A stretch of DNA of 64,000 bases from assembly GCF_910594005.1 (NCBI RefSeq), contig NC_057823.1:97946015-98010014 (forward strand), written 5' to 3'. Shown piece after piece: positions 43,952 to 57,325 of this stretch (the stretch's first letter is position 1; every line of letters begins with the position of its first letter). The notes under the pieces were generated by a model. That model did no database searches, was not told where the DNA came from, and saw only the letters and a list, made by a program, of their open reading frames with translations. The DNA is from Cervus elaphus. Lineage: Eukaryota; Chordata; Mammalia; Artiodactyla; Cervidae. The position numbers were made by a program, and so were the translations under genes.

Positions 43952-46302
43952 AGATTGAGTATCAAATTTCTTACTGTGTTTTGACCAAAAATGATATTTT
44001 GACTGGGCTTGTAATCTGTGAGATAATTTTCTAGAAATACAAACATGATAAACAGCACTGAGTCTTTCTAGCCAACAAAACTTCCCACTTATTAAAATAT
44101 TTTTAAACTTTTAAGGTTTTCACGTATTTCTGAACTTTACTAGGAGGGACTCAGTGAGCTTTGGTGTATGAAGTTTGTTATCACTGTATTTTCTGACAGC
44201 TGAGTAGTCCTTTTTCAGAACTCTCCCAGTTTCTTAGGTGGTTCTTTTAGATTTGCCATATGTAAAATCACTTCATCTGAAAATAGTGACTTTATCCCCT
44301 CTGCAATTATTTTATTTCTTTTAGAAAGTATTTTATTGTAGTGTGTAGAAGTACTTTAAAAAACTGAGTCAGAAATCACATGAAAATCAAATTATCAGCT
44401 TTATCCGGGTTCTAAGGCAGGTAATATTTGTGAAAAATCAGAATTGATATCATATCTTTCACACTAAACCTATTCAAATATTTTCTAAAGCATAGATAAA
44501 ATTTCTGAATTTTCAGTATTTGAGAAAAAAATGGGAATGATTAAAACTCTTCAAAGAAAATATTTGTAATTCTTGTAAAACACTAGCAGAAATCATCTCT
44601 AATAGAGATAGGATTTACAGAAGCATATCTTAAATTTAATAGCCAGGTGACTAAAATATCTAGAAGTAAAAAACTTCAAAATACACAATACATAATTATC
44701 TAAAAATCAAGTGCTATTTACTATGTTTGTCTTTAGCATTTTCTACAAACAGATTCTTTGGTATGAAGATCAGATCAATGGTGAATACAAACCATATGTA
44801 AATTCTGCTATTGGATCAATAAATGGAACCATTTTTTATTATACCTACTATAGAGATCCATCTGTTTGCAACATGCCTTCTTTCACATTTGCTGCTAAAA
44901 TAACATATAAAATGGACATTGCAGTATTCTCATTCTAAGTTGGTAAAATGGCCTATAATCCAACAATTTTAACTCCTCATGGGCCTTCAATTACCCATTT
45001 GATTTGTGTTGATGTAATATAAAAACTTCAATTTGGCTAACATTATAGTTTATACAGTTTATACTTTCATATACATATCACATTTTTAAATGTCTCATCA
45101 AAATGTAACTTGTACTTAATATCCTAACCCTGAAAATGATAAAATTCAGATGCAGAACAATCAAATGACCTGTGTTAAACTATTGTAAGCAATAATATTC
45201 AAGACTGCTATAACTAAATGTTTCATGCAGAAATGCTTTAACCTCCTTACTTTTATAACAATTTTTAGAAAAATAAATTATGATTACAAAATTATTAGAA
45301 TCTGAGTTATTTTCCCAATTCCAAACTGAACTCTCAGAATTTACTTGTGGTTTGTTACATTTAAGTAAAAAACAATTTCTTAAGCAGAGATGGTAGAATG
45401 CAATCAAAGCATTGTTAAATGGACTCTAAGAATTGTAGACATATTGGATTAGAGTATGTTGAAAAGGCAAGTTATTCTGTAGTTGTCAAATGCCTTTAGT
45501 TTAAAGCATTTCTTCTATACTCATGGAAAGGAAGACTACTCTGTGTAGGATATAGAATTCCAAATGGATTTTAGTCAGATAAAATCAATGTTTAGTGTAG
45601 ATATAGGATTTACTAAATTAATGTTTCATGCTGGAAATCATAAAGCTTAACATTCTTCCAGTTAACCTCAGCAAAATTGCAGATGACTTAAATGCTCAGT
45701 ACATTGTATTATGCTTACTCTGCCCCCTGAGCATTGACTTTGGATATAAATTGAATATGTTTGATCTTGACGTCACTTAATGTTGTCTGTCAAGAAATGG
45801 CCCTTTAGGTAAAGTTTCATTTGGTATCTGTTCTATAAAGAAGTGTCACTAAAGAATTGGTGACATGGATTTTTGAACCAAAGTTCTACCTCTCATTTCC
45901 TGAAAAATTTTAGTTTTTAAATTCAAATGGGAACCTGGAATAGATTCTTGCCTGTGCTTTAGTGTTGGTTAACAATTCCAATTCTACTGGGTATAACAGC
46001 TCATGTTCCATCTCATCAGAAGTGTTATAAGTTAAATGATATAAAAGGTAAGTAATGCTTCAATAAATAAAATATTCCCACATTTAAAATATAGATTGAT
46101 AATACTACTTTGATCTCTTGTGTATTTACAATAGCCATTTTTTTGTCATTTCCTAGTTCCTGAGAAATTTACAAATAATTTTCATCATATATATTTGGTC
46201 GTTCTTTTGTTTAATGATTTAAAAAGTTTAAATTTTCTTCACAAATTCCTACATAGTAGAAAAAAATCATGTTTTTCTTTATGGATCTGTGAGATTGTTT
46301 TT
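43952..46302. other. Single-copy AT-rich DNA, 2.35 kb
   Basis: No repeat recognised. The 75-codon frames at 44711 (+) and 45180 (-) have no motif. Confidence 0.45.
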
Positions 46303-47562
46303 TAATTTTATTTTTTTATTGGAATAGATTTGATTTACAATGTTGTATTACTTTGCTCTTTTGCAGAAGTAAAGTAAGAGAAATTGATTCAGTCATACAT
46401 ACATATGTGTGTGTGTGTGTGTATATATATATATACACACACATTCTTTGTTTTATATTCATTTCCATTATGGCTTCTCATAGGATACTGAATATAGTTC
46501 TCTATGCTATATAGTAGGACCTTGCTGTTTATCCATTCGTATATAATAGCTTTTATCTACCAACCCTAACCTCCCACTTCATCTTGGTTCTCTATGTCAA
46601 TGAGTCTATTTCTTTTATGTAAATAGGTTCATTTTGCCATATTTCAAATTCTACATATTAGTGATATTGTGAGGTATTTGTCTTTCTCTCTCTGACTTAC
46701 TTCACTTATAAGATAATCTCTAGTTACATCCATGTTGCTGCAGATGGCATTAGTATTACTTTTTTATGATGGAGTGGTACTTCATTGCATATATGTACCA
46801 TATCTTCATTAGCCATTCATCTGTCAGTGGATGGTTATGTTTCCATGTCTTGGCTCTTGTGAACAGTGCTGCTATGAACATAGGGGTGCATGTATCTTTT
46901 TGGATTAGAGTTTTGTCTGAATATATGGCCAGGAGTGGAATTCCTGGATCATATGATAATTAAGTTTTTAGTTTCCTGAGGAACCTTCATGCTGTTTTCC
47001 ACAGTGGCTGTACCAACTCACATTCTCACCACTTTCTCCATGTCTTCTCCAGCACTGTTATTTATTTGTAGACCACTTTAATGATGGCCATTGTGACTGG
47101 TGTGAGGTGGTACCTTTTTGTAGTTTTGATTTGCATTTCTCTAATAATTAGTGATTTGAACATCTTTTCACGTGCCTATTGACCATCTGTATTTCTTCTT
47201 TGGAGACATGTCTATTTAGGTCTTCTGCTAATTTTTCAATTGTTTTTTTTTTTTTGTTTTTATTTATTTATTTATTTGAGATATATGAGCTGTTTGTATA
47301 TTTTGGAAATTAAGCTTTTATTGGTTGAATCATTTGAGATATTTTCTCCCATTCCATATGTTGTCCTTCTGTTTATGGTTTCCTTTGCTGTGCAAAATCT
47401 TGTAAGATTGATTAAGTCTCATTTGTTTATTTTTGTTTTTATTTCTGTTGCCTTGGGAGACTAACCTAAGAGAACAGTGGTACAGTGTATGTCAGAGAGT
47501 GTTTTGCCTGTGATCTCTTCTAGAAGTTTTATGGTGTTATGTCTTATGTTTAAATATTTCAG
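46303..47562 (-). mobile_element. Old L1 (L1MA-type), 1.26 kb
   Basis: Antisense from the 3' end ('gatttgatttacaatgttg') through the 'tagtaggaccttgctgtttatcc' UTR and ORF2 C-terminus to 'tgcctgtgatctcttctagaagttttatgg'. It includes a (TG)n(TA)n microsatellite at 46404-46442 and a (TTTA)n run at 47256-47279. All frames broken. Confidence 0.88.
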
Positions 47563-47930
47563 CTGTGTGAGTTTCAAATAAAAGAAAAATGGGAAAAAAT
47601 GGAAACAAATCCTAGTAATCTGATGTCTCTCATGGTTTGATCAAATTTGCTGAATGTGGGTTTTAATCAGAACCTTTGTTTCAAATGACCATAGTATTCT
47701 GTGGGACTAAGCAGACAAAAGATATTTAAGAATGAAGCAGCATTTAATAATTAGAAATGATCTGTCAGGACTGCTTCTTGTCCTTGGTTCTGTGCATGTG
47801 TGGCTTGTATCTGAAGCAACTGATGCTCTGGTGACTGGTGTTTGTGTCCAGTCTCTGCTGTACCACATCTCAAATATGGTCTGTCTACAGGGATGCGTGA
47901 ACTTCCAAATGGGCAATTAGAACAAAACTG
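47563..47930. other. Single-copy DNA
   Basis: Overlapping + and - frames of 62-69 codons (47707-47920), no motif. Confidence 0.4.
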
Positions 47931-48940
47931 AGTTGCCCAACATCCTAAGGAATTTTGATATACCAGACCACCTCACCTGCCTCCTGAGAAATCTGTATGC
48001 AGGTCAAGAAGCAACTGTTAGAACCGGACATGGAACAACAGACTGGTTCTAGATATGTCAAGGCTGCATATTGTCACCCTGCTTATTTAACTTATATGCA
48101 GAGTACATCATGTTAAATGCCAGGCTGGATGAAGCACAAGCTGGAATCAAGATTCCTGGGAGAAAAATCAATAACCTCAGATATGCAGATTACACCACCA
48201 TTATGTTAGAAAGAGAAGAGGAACTGAAGAGCCTGTTGATGAAAGTGAAAGAGGAGAGTGAAAAAGTTGGCCTGAAACTCAACATTCAAAAAATGAAGAT
48301 CATGGCATCTGGTCCCATCACTTCATGGCAAATAGATGGGGAAACAGTGACAGGCTTTATTTTCTTGGGATACAAAATCACTGCAGATGGTGACTGCAGT
48401 CATGAAATTATGACACTTGCTCTTTGGAAGAAAAGCTATGACCAATCTAGACAGCATATTAAAAAGTGGAGACATTAGTTTGCCAACAAAGGTCCATCCA
48501 GTCAAAGCTATGGTTTTTCCAGTAAGTCATATATGTATGTGAGAGTTGGACCATAAAGAAAGTTGAGTGCCGAAGAATTTATGCTTTTAAACTGTGGTGT
48601 TGGAGAAGACTCTTGAGAGTCCCTTGGACTGCAAGGAGATCCAATCAGTCCATCCTAAAGGAAATCAGTCTTGAATGTTCATTGGAAGGACTGATGCTGA
48701 AGCTGAAACTCCAATACTTTGGCCACCTGATGCTAAAAACTGACTCCTTGGAAAAGACCCTGATGATGGGAAAGATTGAGGGCAGGAGGAAAAGGGGACG
48801 ACAGAGGATGAGATGGTTGGATGGAATCCCTGACTCAATGGATGTGAGTTTGAGTAGGCTCTGGGAGTTGGTGATGGACAGGGAAGCCTGGCGTGCTGCA
48901 GTCCTTTGGGTCACAAAGACACGACTGAGCGACTGAACTG
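47931..48940 (+). mobile_element. BovB, 5'-truncated
   Basis: Sense BovB from the mid RT (GIPDHLTCLLRNLYAGQEA region, diverged at the start) to the 3' end 'gagcgactgaactg'. No clear target duplication. Confidence 0.92.
48071..48936 (+). pseudogene. BovB reverse transcriptase fragment, inactive
   Basis: Two frames: 48071-48478 (MSPCLFNLYAEYIM... to about the KITADGDCSHEI block) and 48613-48936 (RVPWTARRSNQS to the C-terminal LVMDREAWRAAV). The active-site box reads YADY at 48182-48193, so the second catalytic aspartate is lost. A stop precedes 48071 and frameshifts separate the two. The copy is more diverged than 30240-31284. Confidence 0.82.
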
Positions 48941-49257
48941 TACATGACATTATATCCAATTCCCACAAAAGTTATAGGGAAATTTTTAGGACCTGTGATT
49001 ATGAAAATTTAAAGAGGAATTTTAAAAAAATCCAACAGAAGTTATGATAGAAGTTGGGAAAGGGAAGATGAAGGGAAATGTGGGAAAGATGAAGTCTGTT
49101 GTTTTCTTGCCATAAATTTCACTGTATACTTTTGGACTTTCATACAGGGTTATTGGAGGTAAAGCACTCTTGGAAATTGAATCTGATTTCCAAAAAATTC
49201 AATCTTATTCATACCATTCATATTCTAAAAAATTATTAGTTAAATATTTTCAAATGT
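48941..49257. other. Single-copy DNA
   Basis: Nothing recognised. Confidence 0.4.
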
Positions 49258-49450
49258 TTAGTATTTAGTATATGCTGGGTATCAAACTGTTTTACATGTA
49301 TTTTCTCATTCAATCCTTTTAAAAGTCCAACAATATTGACCGCATTTTGTACATTAGTAAGCCAGCAAAGATTGATGTTTTGGCCAAGATTATCCAGCTA
49401 GTAAATAATAGAACAGAAGTTTTAACTTTGATATACCTAACTCCAGTCAT
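49258..49450 (-). repeat. MIR SINE remnant
   Basis: Antisense MIR order: 'ttttctcattcaatccttttaaaag', 'cattttgtacattagtaag', 'ttggccaagattatccagctagtaaataatag'. Confidence 0.6.
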
Positions 49451-51629
49451 ACATAGATGTATGAAATTTATTATGCAATTAATATTTACATTAAACCTAA
49501 TCTTTGAAAATGTTTCTCTTTTATTCAGTTCCATAGCCATGACTGATATTACTGTTCACTTGAGGGCTCTACATGTTTTCTAGAAGTTTAATTGTTGATA
49601 ATCATAGGAAAAAAAGCTGCCAAATATCTAATTCAAAGCATTTGTTTATCTGACATAATTCTTCTTTTATTTCTCATGTATCATTGAATATGGGGTACTA
49701 GTATGTGGAACATTTTAAGTCTTTACCAAACAATGTAAAAAGTGTCAGACACAGTAAGCTGCCATTTTTTCCCCCCTCACATGACTATAGCTTCTTTCAC
49801 CTGAACTTTAGCCCACTAATAATTGTATTATTTTCTGCTGTCAAAAGCTGCTATGCTTCCTTTCCTAAAGTGCCAAGGTCACTTTCTCAATTATTTTTGT
49901 TTCTCAGTAGGTCATGATTTAGCAAATTCTATTCATATCACATGCAACTAAAGTAATAGAAGGCCTAAATCCCCCTATGATGTAATTATACAAAATCTGG
50001 CTAACTATCATGCTAAGTGTGCCCTTTGACCTGAAGAAAACATTTCTGAGGTGTTCTGTTCAGCTGGAACCCTGAATGAGATGCATCAGAAGTTCCTTAA
50101 CTAATTGAGAAATGCTTGAATGGTCTTTTCTGTTTGACTTCTTCCTCCTGGGACACATTTTACTGATGGCTTGAAAGAGACTATAGACTCTAATCAGTAA
50201 GGTGGAGTGTTTTTAGCAAAGGATTTTAAGATTAAAGAATACTGTCATTGAAATGAACTTCAAAAAGAAAAAACACAACATGATCAAAGATTTAAGCAGA
50301 AGATATTTTTAAAGCAGAGAGATAAAATTTATTTAATTAGACCATGCTATTGAAGGAGACAAGATCTCTAGTCTGAAGCCAGAAGAAGGTCGGCTATTAC
50401 TTTAAGTATTAAAGCATACATACTATAGATAATGGATGTTCTTTTGCCTGGTGACAGGGTAGAAAGAGGACTCTGATTTCATGAAATACACGTGGTACAA
50501 ATTTATAAGTCAGTTCATGGCTGCCATGTCCATGAAAAACACTCTCACAAGAATTCATGTGATCACTTCCTTCTGTGGACTCAGTGAAGATGCAGAAGAT
50601 CTACATTTTAATAGGATGGATGGTTAACTTAAATGATTGCTCTATGTTCTGAATAATGTCCACACCTATTTAGCTTTGAATAGAGAACTCTGGTCAAAGG
50701 AAAGAAATGGACCCGTGACATTGGCTAGCCTTCTTACAGTGTTGGGTCATAAATATAGTCGGGCCTTTGAGTAAAAACAACTCCAGAAGCAGTGACAGCT
50801 TGCAGTTCTCATTAGTATCATCAAATGTGGTAGAACTTTGTATTGACTAATTTTGTATGCCAAAGGGGGCACAACTTTGAGGACACTCAATTTTTATTTT
50901 CTACAAAAGCATTGAGACTGGATTTTTCTCACTGAATAAGTCCTGAGCCAGACCATACTAAGACAAGCCCCAAACTTGCCAGGCATGGGAATAATAGTCA
51001 CACAAAGAATATTTGTGAACATAAAATAAAGATGCAACAGATAGCTAAAATTAACAAATAATCTCAATCATTTTATGCTCAAATCTTTCAGTGACTCCTT
51101 ATGAAGGAGAAAAGTGCTATGAGAAAAGGGGGGTTGGAAGGGTGACCCATCCAATCAAGTCAAGTGATGGAGGGCTCCAAGAGAAATGTTCTTAAGGGCA
51201 CAGATAGCCAGCAGAATCTTGTTCTTCTGTTAGGTTGCTGAACTTGAATCCGTGGGTTCTCTTGCTGCCATCCTTGGAGTGTAACAAAGTGAGAAGTCCC
51301 TGGGGCAAACTTGAACAGTGTACCTGTGATTCTGGAGGCATGATTGAGGATGACAGCTCCAAATGCAGAGGACCACAGATGGAGCATATGGGATGGCAAG
51401 GAGAAAGGGCAGGTTTTGCACTACCCTGCCAAGCTAAGTTAGGAGAGCATCAGGAAAATCACCCATAGAAATAAGGAGTGTTCCAAAAAGAGATTGGCAT
51501 CTTGTTTCTCGGTTGAATATTGATTTATGGGTCAGACTGTTGATATACTCTGTACTGATATGAGCTGGCAGGAAGGTAATGGAAAGTGATAACAGGGCAG
51601 AAAAACAAATACTGTTGCATGCTGCATTT
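49451..51629. other. Single-copy DNA, 2.2 kb
   Basis: No transposon recognised. 51160-51470 has open frames on both strands (up to 79 codons) without motifs. Confidence 0.45.
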
Positions 51630-51637
51630 TTTCAGAA

Positions 51638-51819
51638 AGTAAAAGTGAAAGTCGCTCAGTAGTGTCTGACACTTTTCAACCCCATGGACTGTATAGTCCA
51701 TGGAATTCTCCAGGCCAGAATACTGGAGTGGGTAGCCTTTCCCTTCTCCAGGGGATCTTCCCAACCCAGGTCTCTCGCATTGTAGGCAGATTCTTTACCA
51801 GCTGAACCACAGGGAAGCC
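51638..51819 (-). mobile_element. Bov-tA SINE with target duplication
   Basis: Antisense Bov-tA. TTTCAGAA flanks at 51630-51637 and 51820-51827. Confidence 0.9.
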
Positions 51820-51827
51820 TTTCAGAA

Positions 51828-52278
51828 GAGGAATCTAAGATGCAGATTAGTATGTTGGTCACTCAGTAGGGATTGCTTTTGGGAGTAACACCTATGGGAG
51901 GAAGAGGGAAGGAGACAGGATTGGACATTGCAAATCTGACAAAGACCATCTCTGAAGCTGGAGAGATCATCAAAGTTCTTCTGAGTTGAAATGAAGGGGC
52001 TGAGCCTTTATAACCCCTGCACTGACCCATCATTGGGCAGGCTGTTTCTGAAAGAGGTGAGAATTTGGGCAAGATCATTTTTTTCTCAGATGAGTTAATC
52101 CCAAAATGCAGCTGGCAGCTGAGGTCTTTCTTCTGGCTTCATGAAATTGTTGATTTGAAAAACTGAGGTCTGGACAGCACATTATGGTGTTCAACATAAA
52201 AGCTTTTCTTCTTACAGCTTGGTAGCTCAGAGCTAAGGAGAGGGTATTAGGGTCCTCCAGAGGAACAGAACAAACAGG
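51828..52278. other. Single-copy DNA, with part of an unassigned ancient repeat
   Basis: From 52243 'gtattagggtcctccagaggaacagaac' is a phrase common in an ancient mammalian repeat that often hosts TA-rich expansions. I cannot name the family. Confidence 0.4.
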
Positions 52279-52480
52279 ATGTATATATATGTGTGTGTGT
52301 ATGATATATATATACACATATACATACAAATATACACACATATATATATACACACATACATAATAGGATGTAATTTATATTATATGTAATATATATTACA
52401 TAAGTGTATGCATATAATTATATAAATTATATTTGTATATATGTATAGCATATTTTATATCTTATATATACATATATATT
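52279..52480. repeat. Complex TA/TG/CA microsatellite
   Basis: About 200 bp of alternating TATATA, GTGTGT and CACATA tracts with imperfect units. The hosting repeat resumes after 52480. Confidence 0.88.
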
Positions 52481-52604
52481 GAGAGGGGAGCAGGGAAAGA
52501 CTGATTTTGAGGAATTAGCTTTATGCAACTATTTAAGATCCATGGACATAACATCTGATCTATGAGGAAGTGCAGAAGAGGGAGACATTAGGAGTTTGGA
52601 ATTA

Positions 52605-52870
52605 ATTGAGATAAAATAGATATATGATACAGATACTCAGCAAGGACATACTGTATAGCACAGGAAACTATACGCAATATCTTGTAATAACCTATAGTGG
52701 GAAAGAATCTAGGAGAATGTATACATTATATATATGTATATATATGTAGTGTGTATATATATATATATATACACACATATAGGTTTATAAATAATGTATA
52801 TTTGACCACTTTGCTGGCCACATCCTTATAAATTAATTATACTTCAATTAAAAAATAACCCCCATTCAAG
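52605..52870 (+). mobile_element. Old L1 (L1MA-type) 3' UTR
   Basis: 'agcaaggacatactgtatagcacagg', 'caatatcttgtaataacctatagtggg', an expanded (TA)n at 52723-52785, and the terminus 'ttaattatacttcaattaaaaaa'. A recognisable L1 tail in sense. Confidence 0.85.
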
Positions 52871-55800
52871 GCAGAAAATGCCAAGAAATAAAACTCCCCA
52901 TCTTTCAGCAATTACACGTAGATCAATCATTCAACTAAAAATAAAACCCTTATCTGCTCCTCTCTCCAAAAAAAAAAAAAAAAAAAATGAAAGAGAGGAA
53001 ATATGAAAGAACACCATACTGCTTTAACCTATGAAAGGTGTTTGTAATGGCCCATTAGTCACTGTACAGGTACTAATGCTTTCTCTCTTTGTGGCACGTG
53101 CTTAGGCCATCACTGTGGATTGAATCCAGCATGAGAGCTTTCAAAAGAGCAAGGTTCAGGGCTTCTAGCCAGAGACTCAGAGAGGTTATTAGTATCCATG
53201 CTGTCTCTACCATCCACACCCTTTTGGCTAAGATTCCACGTATATGTGAATCACACACCCCAAATATGTTAACTCTGTAGTGTAGTGGTCCTCATTAGGA
53301 ACTCTCTTGAGTAGGTACTAACAAGGTGCTATTGCCAGAAGTGAGATTTTGATTCCTAATATACACACAAATGAGCAGACACATAGTAATGTATACATGT
53401 GTAAAAATAGCACAGGTAAAAGGGAACCAAATTTGAGCCATCTTAGTAATTTTGAGCCATTTTGAGACTTACTTAAAAAGACTCTTTGCTGGCAAGGGTA
53501 TTCTCATGGCAAAAGGCAGAAGTTGTGAAGGGGGATTAAAAAAATATGCATCTTTCAGAACCTGGCATGTATTTCCTAAGACAGTATCTTATTTCCTAAA
53601 TGCTGTGAAAATATTAAGAAATATGGTAGAGAATAAACTCATAATAGTTTGATCCAGGTCGAAACACAAATTAGAGGGATTGATGAAGGTTATCTTTAGG
53701 AAGAAAGGTTTTAGATAATGTTTGGTATGATCAAGAGGATACATAATTTTAGTGTTCTGGTAAAGTCTTCACCAATAAAAGTTTTTAAAAGGGAAAAAAA
53801 ATCCCAGTCTTTACAAGGAAATTGTGGTGAAAGTATAAAAGAAAACTGCAGGATGGTTTTGACGTAGGCTTCTGTTTCTCTCTGTGTTAAATTATACTAA
53901 ACCGCTATATGGAGAAAAAAAAATGTAACCATAACTAAAATCACTGTGAAATTTTTAAAATGAAGTAAAACTACTGAAAGTACCCATGTTTTCATGAATG
54001 TCATGAAAATATTATAAGATGATGTTTTTTTTTTTCAATGACAGAGATGTTGTAGGTAACAGAATTTTATGATGGCTATCGAAGAGGAAAACCTGGAGAG
54101 AAATATAGGGGAGTTTATTTCTTAAAATGAATTTGTAGAAAGTCAAGATATATAATTTTGATAAAGTGAGAAACAGATTCAAGTATTATATTGAATCATT
54201 ATCCTTGAAAGATAGAACAGAGAATAGAATGCTAGTATATCTAGTGACTGTGATGTAATACTAAGTAGCTGTCTTGTATGAGACATGTTGTTCGGCTTGT
54301 CCTTCCATTCTGTTTTTTCACCTGCTCGTTCCCCAGTCTGATAAGGAGTTTAGCTTATTTCTTGATTGTCCTTTGAGTCATTCATCTGCATCACTGAACC
54401 TGAGAGATCCCATGAGTTAGATCTTTACAAATAGAGGTATTGAACTAATCCTAAATTATACATTCTCTAGCAAAATGACCCCTTCCAGTTCTAATACTGA
54501 GTGCTTGGTTTCATCAGGGAAGTAACTTTCAAAGTTCTTGAGGACAGCATTTTGTTTCCTGACTAGCTTGAATGAGAGAAAAATATTGAAGATCATACAT
54601 CCTTTCATTCTGGTACTGGTGGATACCTAGTGGAATATTCACAGTGTTTCCTATTTTTGAGTGAAACAGTTGAAAGGGTGAAACTGTAATGTGTTGAGTC
54701 TTCAAACTTCAAATATTTATAGAGAGGAATGGATTTTGTAAAAAAAAGATGTATGATTCCTTCTCCATATTGGTGACCAAGGCCACAGCCCTTGATTGCC
54801 TGGTCACTTGCCAAAGGACTCTGGCGTATTACCAGGTCCCAGTCTTTGAAGTAAAAGACAGATAGCAATACGTTCCTCAGGCCAAGGAATTTTAGGTAAG
54901 GATTTTAGGTTTTAGCAGGGGAAAATAGTAGAATAAAGGAAATAAATAGGAGCTTGAGGGATTCATCTATCAACTCATTATCTTGAAAAACTTATTGTGC
55001 AGTGGCTGCAAATATTCCCACATGATTAGGCGTTAGCAAAAAGGTTTTGTTTACTTTGGGTAATGCTAATCACATTTTCTTTGTGGCTTAATATTAGCCA
55101 GTGAAGTTAATTTTTTTTTTTTTCAAATAAAGACTGTGTGAAACAAAAAAATAAAGTTAAAATGTCTTTATTTTTCAATTAAATAATACATGATTGATAA
55201 CTTGAATCAACATTGGAATCAAAGTATAAAGTGTCAAATAGCACTGAAAGCATGAAAATTTATGGGTACTATTCTAAATAACTATCAGGGCAGATTGCCA
55301 GTCTCCATTATGGAAGTAAATTAGCAGGGATGTTTTGGCTGAAACACTGAAGAGGAATGTTGAGTTCTGTTGTGCAAAAAATATCCCTTTTAGTTCCAGT
55401 TGGATGTGTTTGGCAACTTCTCCCAAGTGTGTTGGTTTAATACACAATACCTCACATAGCCATCTGGTCTTTACCATGAGGAGAGAGAAAATTACCTACA
55501 TTTTAAATAGGTTCACGCAGATATCTTTGTCAGGCAGAGATCTTTCTGGATCTGATGAATCAAAATTCCTTTCCCCTCTTTTTTACCCTAAAACTCACAT
55601 CCCCTCTCATAATTCAAGCTGTATAAATGTGTATATGTATGTGTGTGTGTGTGTACACATGAACATGTGCTGTTTTATGTGTCTCTGAAGGACACTTGGT
55701 TTTATCTTTTTTTAAGAAATGGAAATTTTATTTTAAAAGTCATAGATTTTTTTCAATATTGTCACACTGTGTATGTGCAGAATGCTTCAATGCATTTTGT

Positions 55801-56283
55801 TTTTAACTGAATGAGTTTCAGACACTTTAATTTCCTCTTAAAATCCATCTTGTTTCAAAAAGAGAAATATTTCTGTAAAGTTTTTTTTTTTTCATATTAT
55901 ATCATTTGGTTTATTAGAATTTCATCCTTCTTTCCTTCAGAATCAGAATTTGAAGGTTGGCTACAGAATTTTAGATTTTACAAATGAGTAAAATCAAAGA
56001 CTTTTTTTTTCAAATGTTGCCAGTTGAAGTTTTGACTCAATGGTTTTAGGACAAATTGTGAAGGGCAACTTAAGATGCAAGAAGATACCACAGCTCTAGA
56101 ACTGTCTAATCATTAGAAAAGTAGGGCCTCACATGATTAACTGAATTGTCTTTATACTTTATACTCCATATTAGTAGTGTGGTAGTCATGGGTCGTGCAG
56201 GTCACATTGAAAACTAAGGGTGATCTTTCCTAAGAGAAACAGTTTGGTAAAGTAATTGTATGTGTGATCTTGCAAATATGATT
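52871..56283. other. Single-copy DNA, 3.4 kb
   Basis: Longest stretch here without a recognised mobile element. Contains poly-A 52968-52987, T-runs near 54027 and 55110, and a (TG)n tract at 55626-55660. Frames up to 117 codons (55335-55688) run into the TG tract and have no motif. Confidence 0.45.
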
Positions 56284-56710
56284 TATTTATTTATTAAATA
56301 TTTTAGTTTTATTGGAGTATAGCTGATTTATAATGTGTTAGTTTCTGCCGTACAGCAAAGTGATTCATATATTTATATATATTCATTCTTTTTTAGATCC
56401 TTTTTTCATACAGATATCATGCTACACAGTAGGTCCTTTTGGTTGTCTTATATACTGTATCTTGTATACAATAGTGTATGTGGGTATTTATTCCCAAGCT
56501 CCTGATTTATCCCTCCTCCCCACACTTCCCCTTTGGTAGCTCTAAGTTTGTTTTCACTGTCTGTAAGTCTGTTTCTGTTTTGTAAAATAAGATAATCTTT
56601 TTTTGTAAAATTAGATTTCACACAAGTGGCATCATAAGAGATTTATCTTTATCTGTCTGGTTGACTTCCCTTAGTTTGATAGATCCATCCACGTTGCTGC
56701 ACATGGAACT
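56284..56710 (-). mobile_element. Old L1 (L1MA-type), 3' segment
   Basis: Antisense 3' UTR and 3' flank of ORF2: 'ttggagtatagctgatttataatgtg', then 'ctacacagtaggtccttttggttg'. It stops at 'gttgctgcacatgg', where a younger L1 begins. The same element resumes at 57326. Confidence 0.85.
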
Positions 56711-57268
56711 CCTTCCTGCCCATCAGCAGAAGAATGGATAAGGAAGCTGTGGTACATATACACCATGGAATATTACTCAGCCATTAAAAGAATTCATTTG
56801 AATCAGTTCTAATGAGATGGATGAAACTGGAGCCCATTATACAGAGTAAAGTAAGCCAGAAAGATAAAGACCAATACAGTATACTAACACATATATATGG
56901 AATTTAAAAAGATGGTAACGATAACCCTATATGCAAAACAGAAAAAGAGACAAAGATGGACAGAACAGACTTTGGGACTCTGTGGGAGAAGGCGAGGGTG
57001 GGATGTTCTGAGAGAATAGCATTGAAACAAGTATACTATCAAGGGTGAAACAGATCACCAGCCCAGGTTGGATGCATGAGACAAGTGCTCGGGCCTGGTG
57101 CACTGGGAAGACCCAGAGGGATGGGATGGGGAGGGAGGCGGGAGGGGGGATCGGGATGGGGAACACATGTGAATCCATGGCCGATTCATGTCAATGTATG
57201 GCAAAAACCACTACAATATTGTAAAGTAATTAGCCTCCAACTAATAAAAATAAATAAATAAAAAAAAA
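56711..57268 (+). mobile_element. Younger L1 (L1-BT type) inserted into the old L1
   Basis: 5'-truncated: the last roughly 60 ORF2 codons (broken by a frameshift at AIK-EFI near 56786), 3' UTR and A-rich tail at 57244-57268. No target duplication at its edges. About 235 bp of the old L1 is missing between 56710 and 57326, judged against the parallel old L1 at 46746-46983. Confidence 0.9.
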
Positions 57269-57322
57269 GAAAGTGGTTAAGGGAACAAATCCCAAGAGCT
57301 CGCATAAGAAAAAAAAAAAAAA
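57269..57322 (+). other. Probable L1 3' transduction with second poly-A
   Basis: Forty bases of non-L1 sequence (57269-57308) follow the first A-tail and are themselves followed by A14 at 57309-57322. The arrangement L1, poly-A, foreign DNA, poly-A is the hallmark of read-through transcription past the L1 signal at the donor site. Confidence 0.7.
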
Positions 57323-57325
57323 GAA

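Noticed and set aside
6763..48940. Regularly recurring similar blocks as a CRISPR-like array
   Set aside because: Blocks are dispersed kilobases apart on both strands and are BovB/SINE copies with independent target duplications.
52279..52785. AT/TG arrays as a replication origin or regulatory array
   Set aside because: Simple microsatellite expansion within old repeats explains them.
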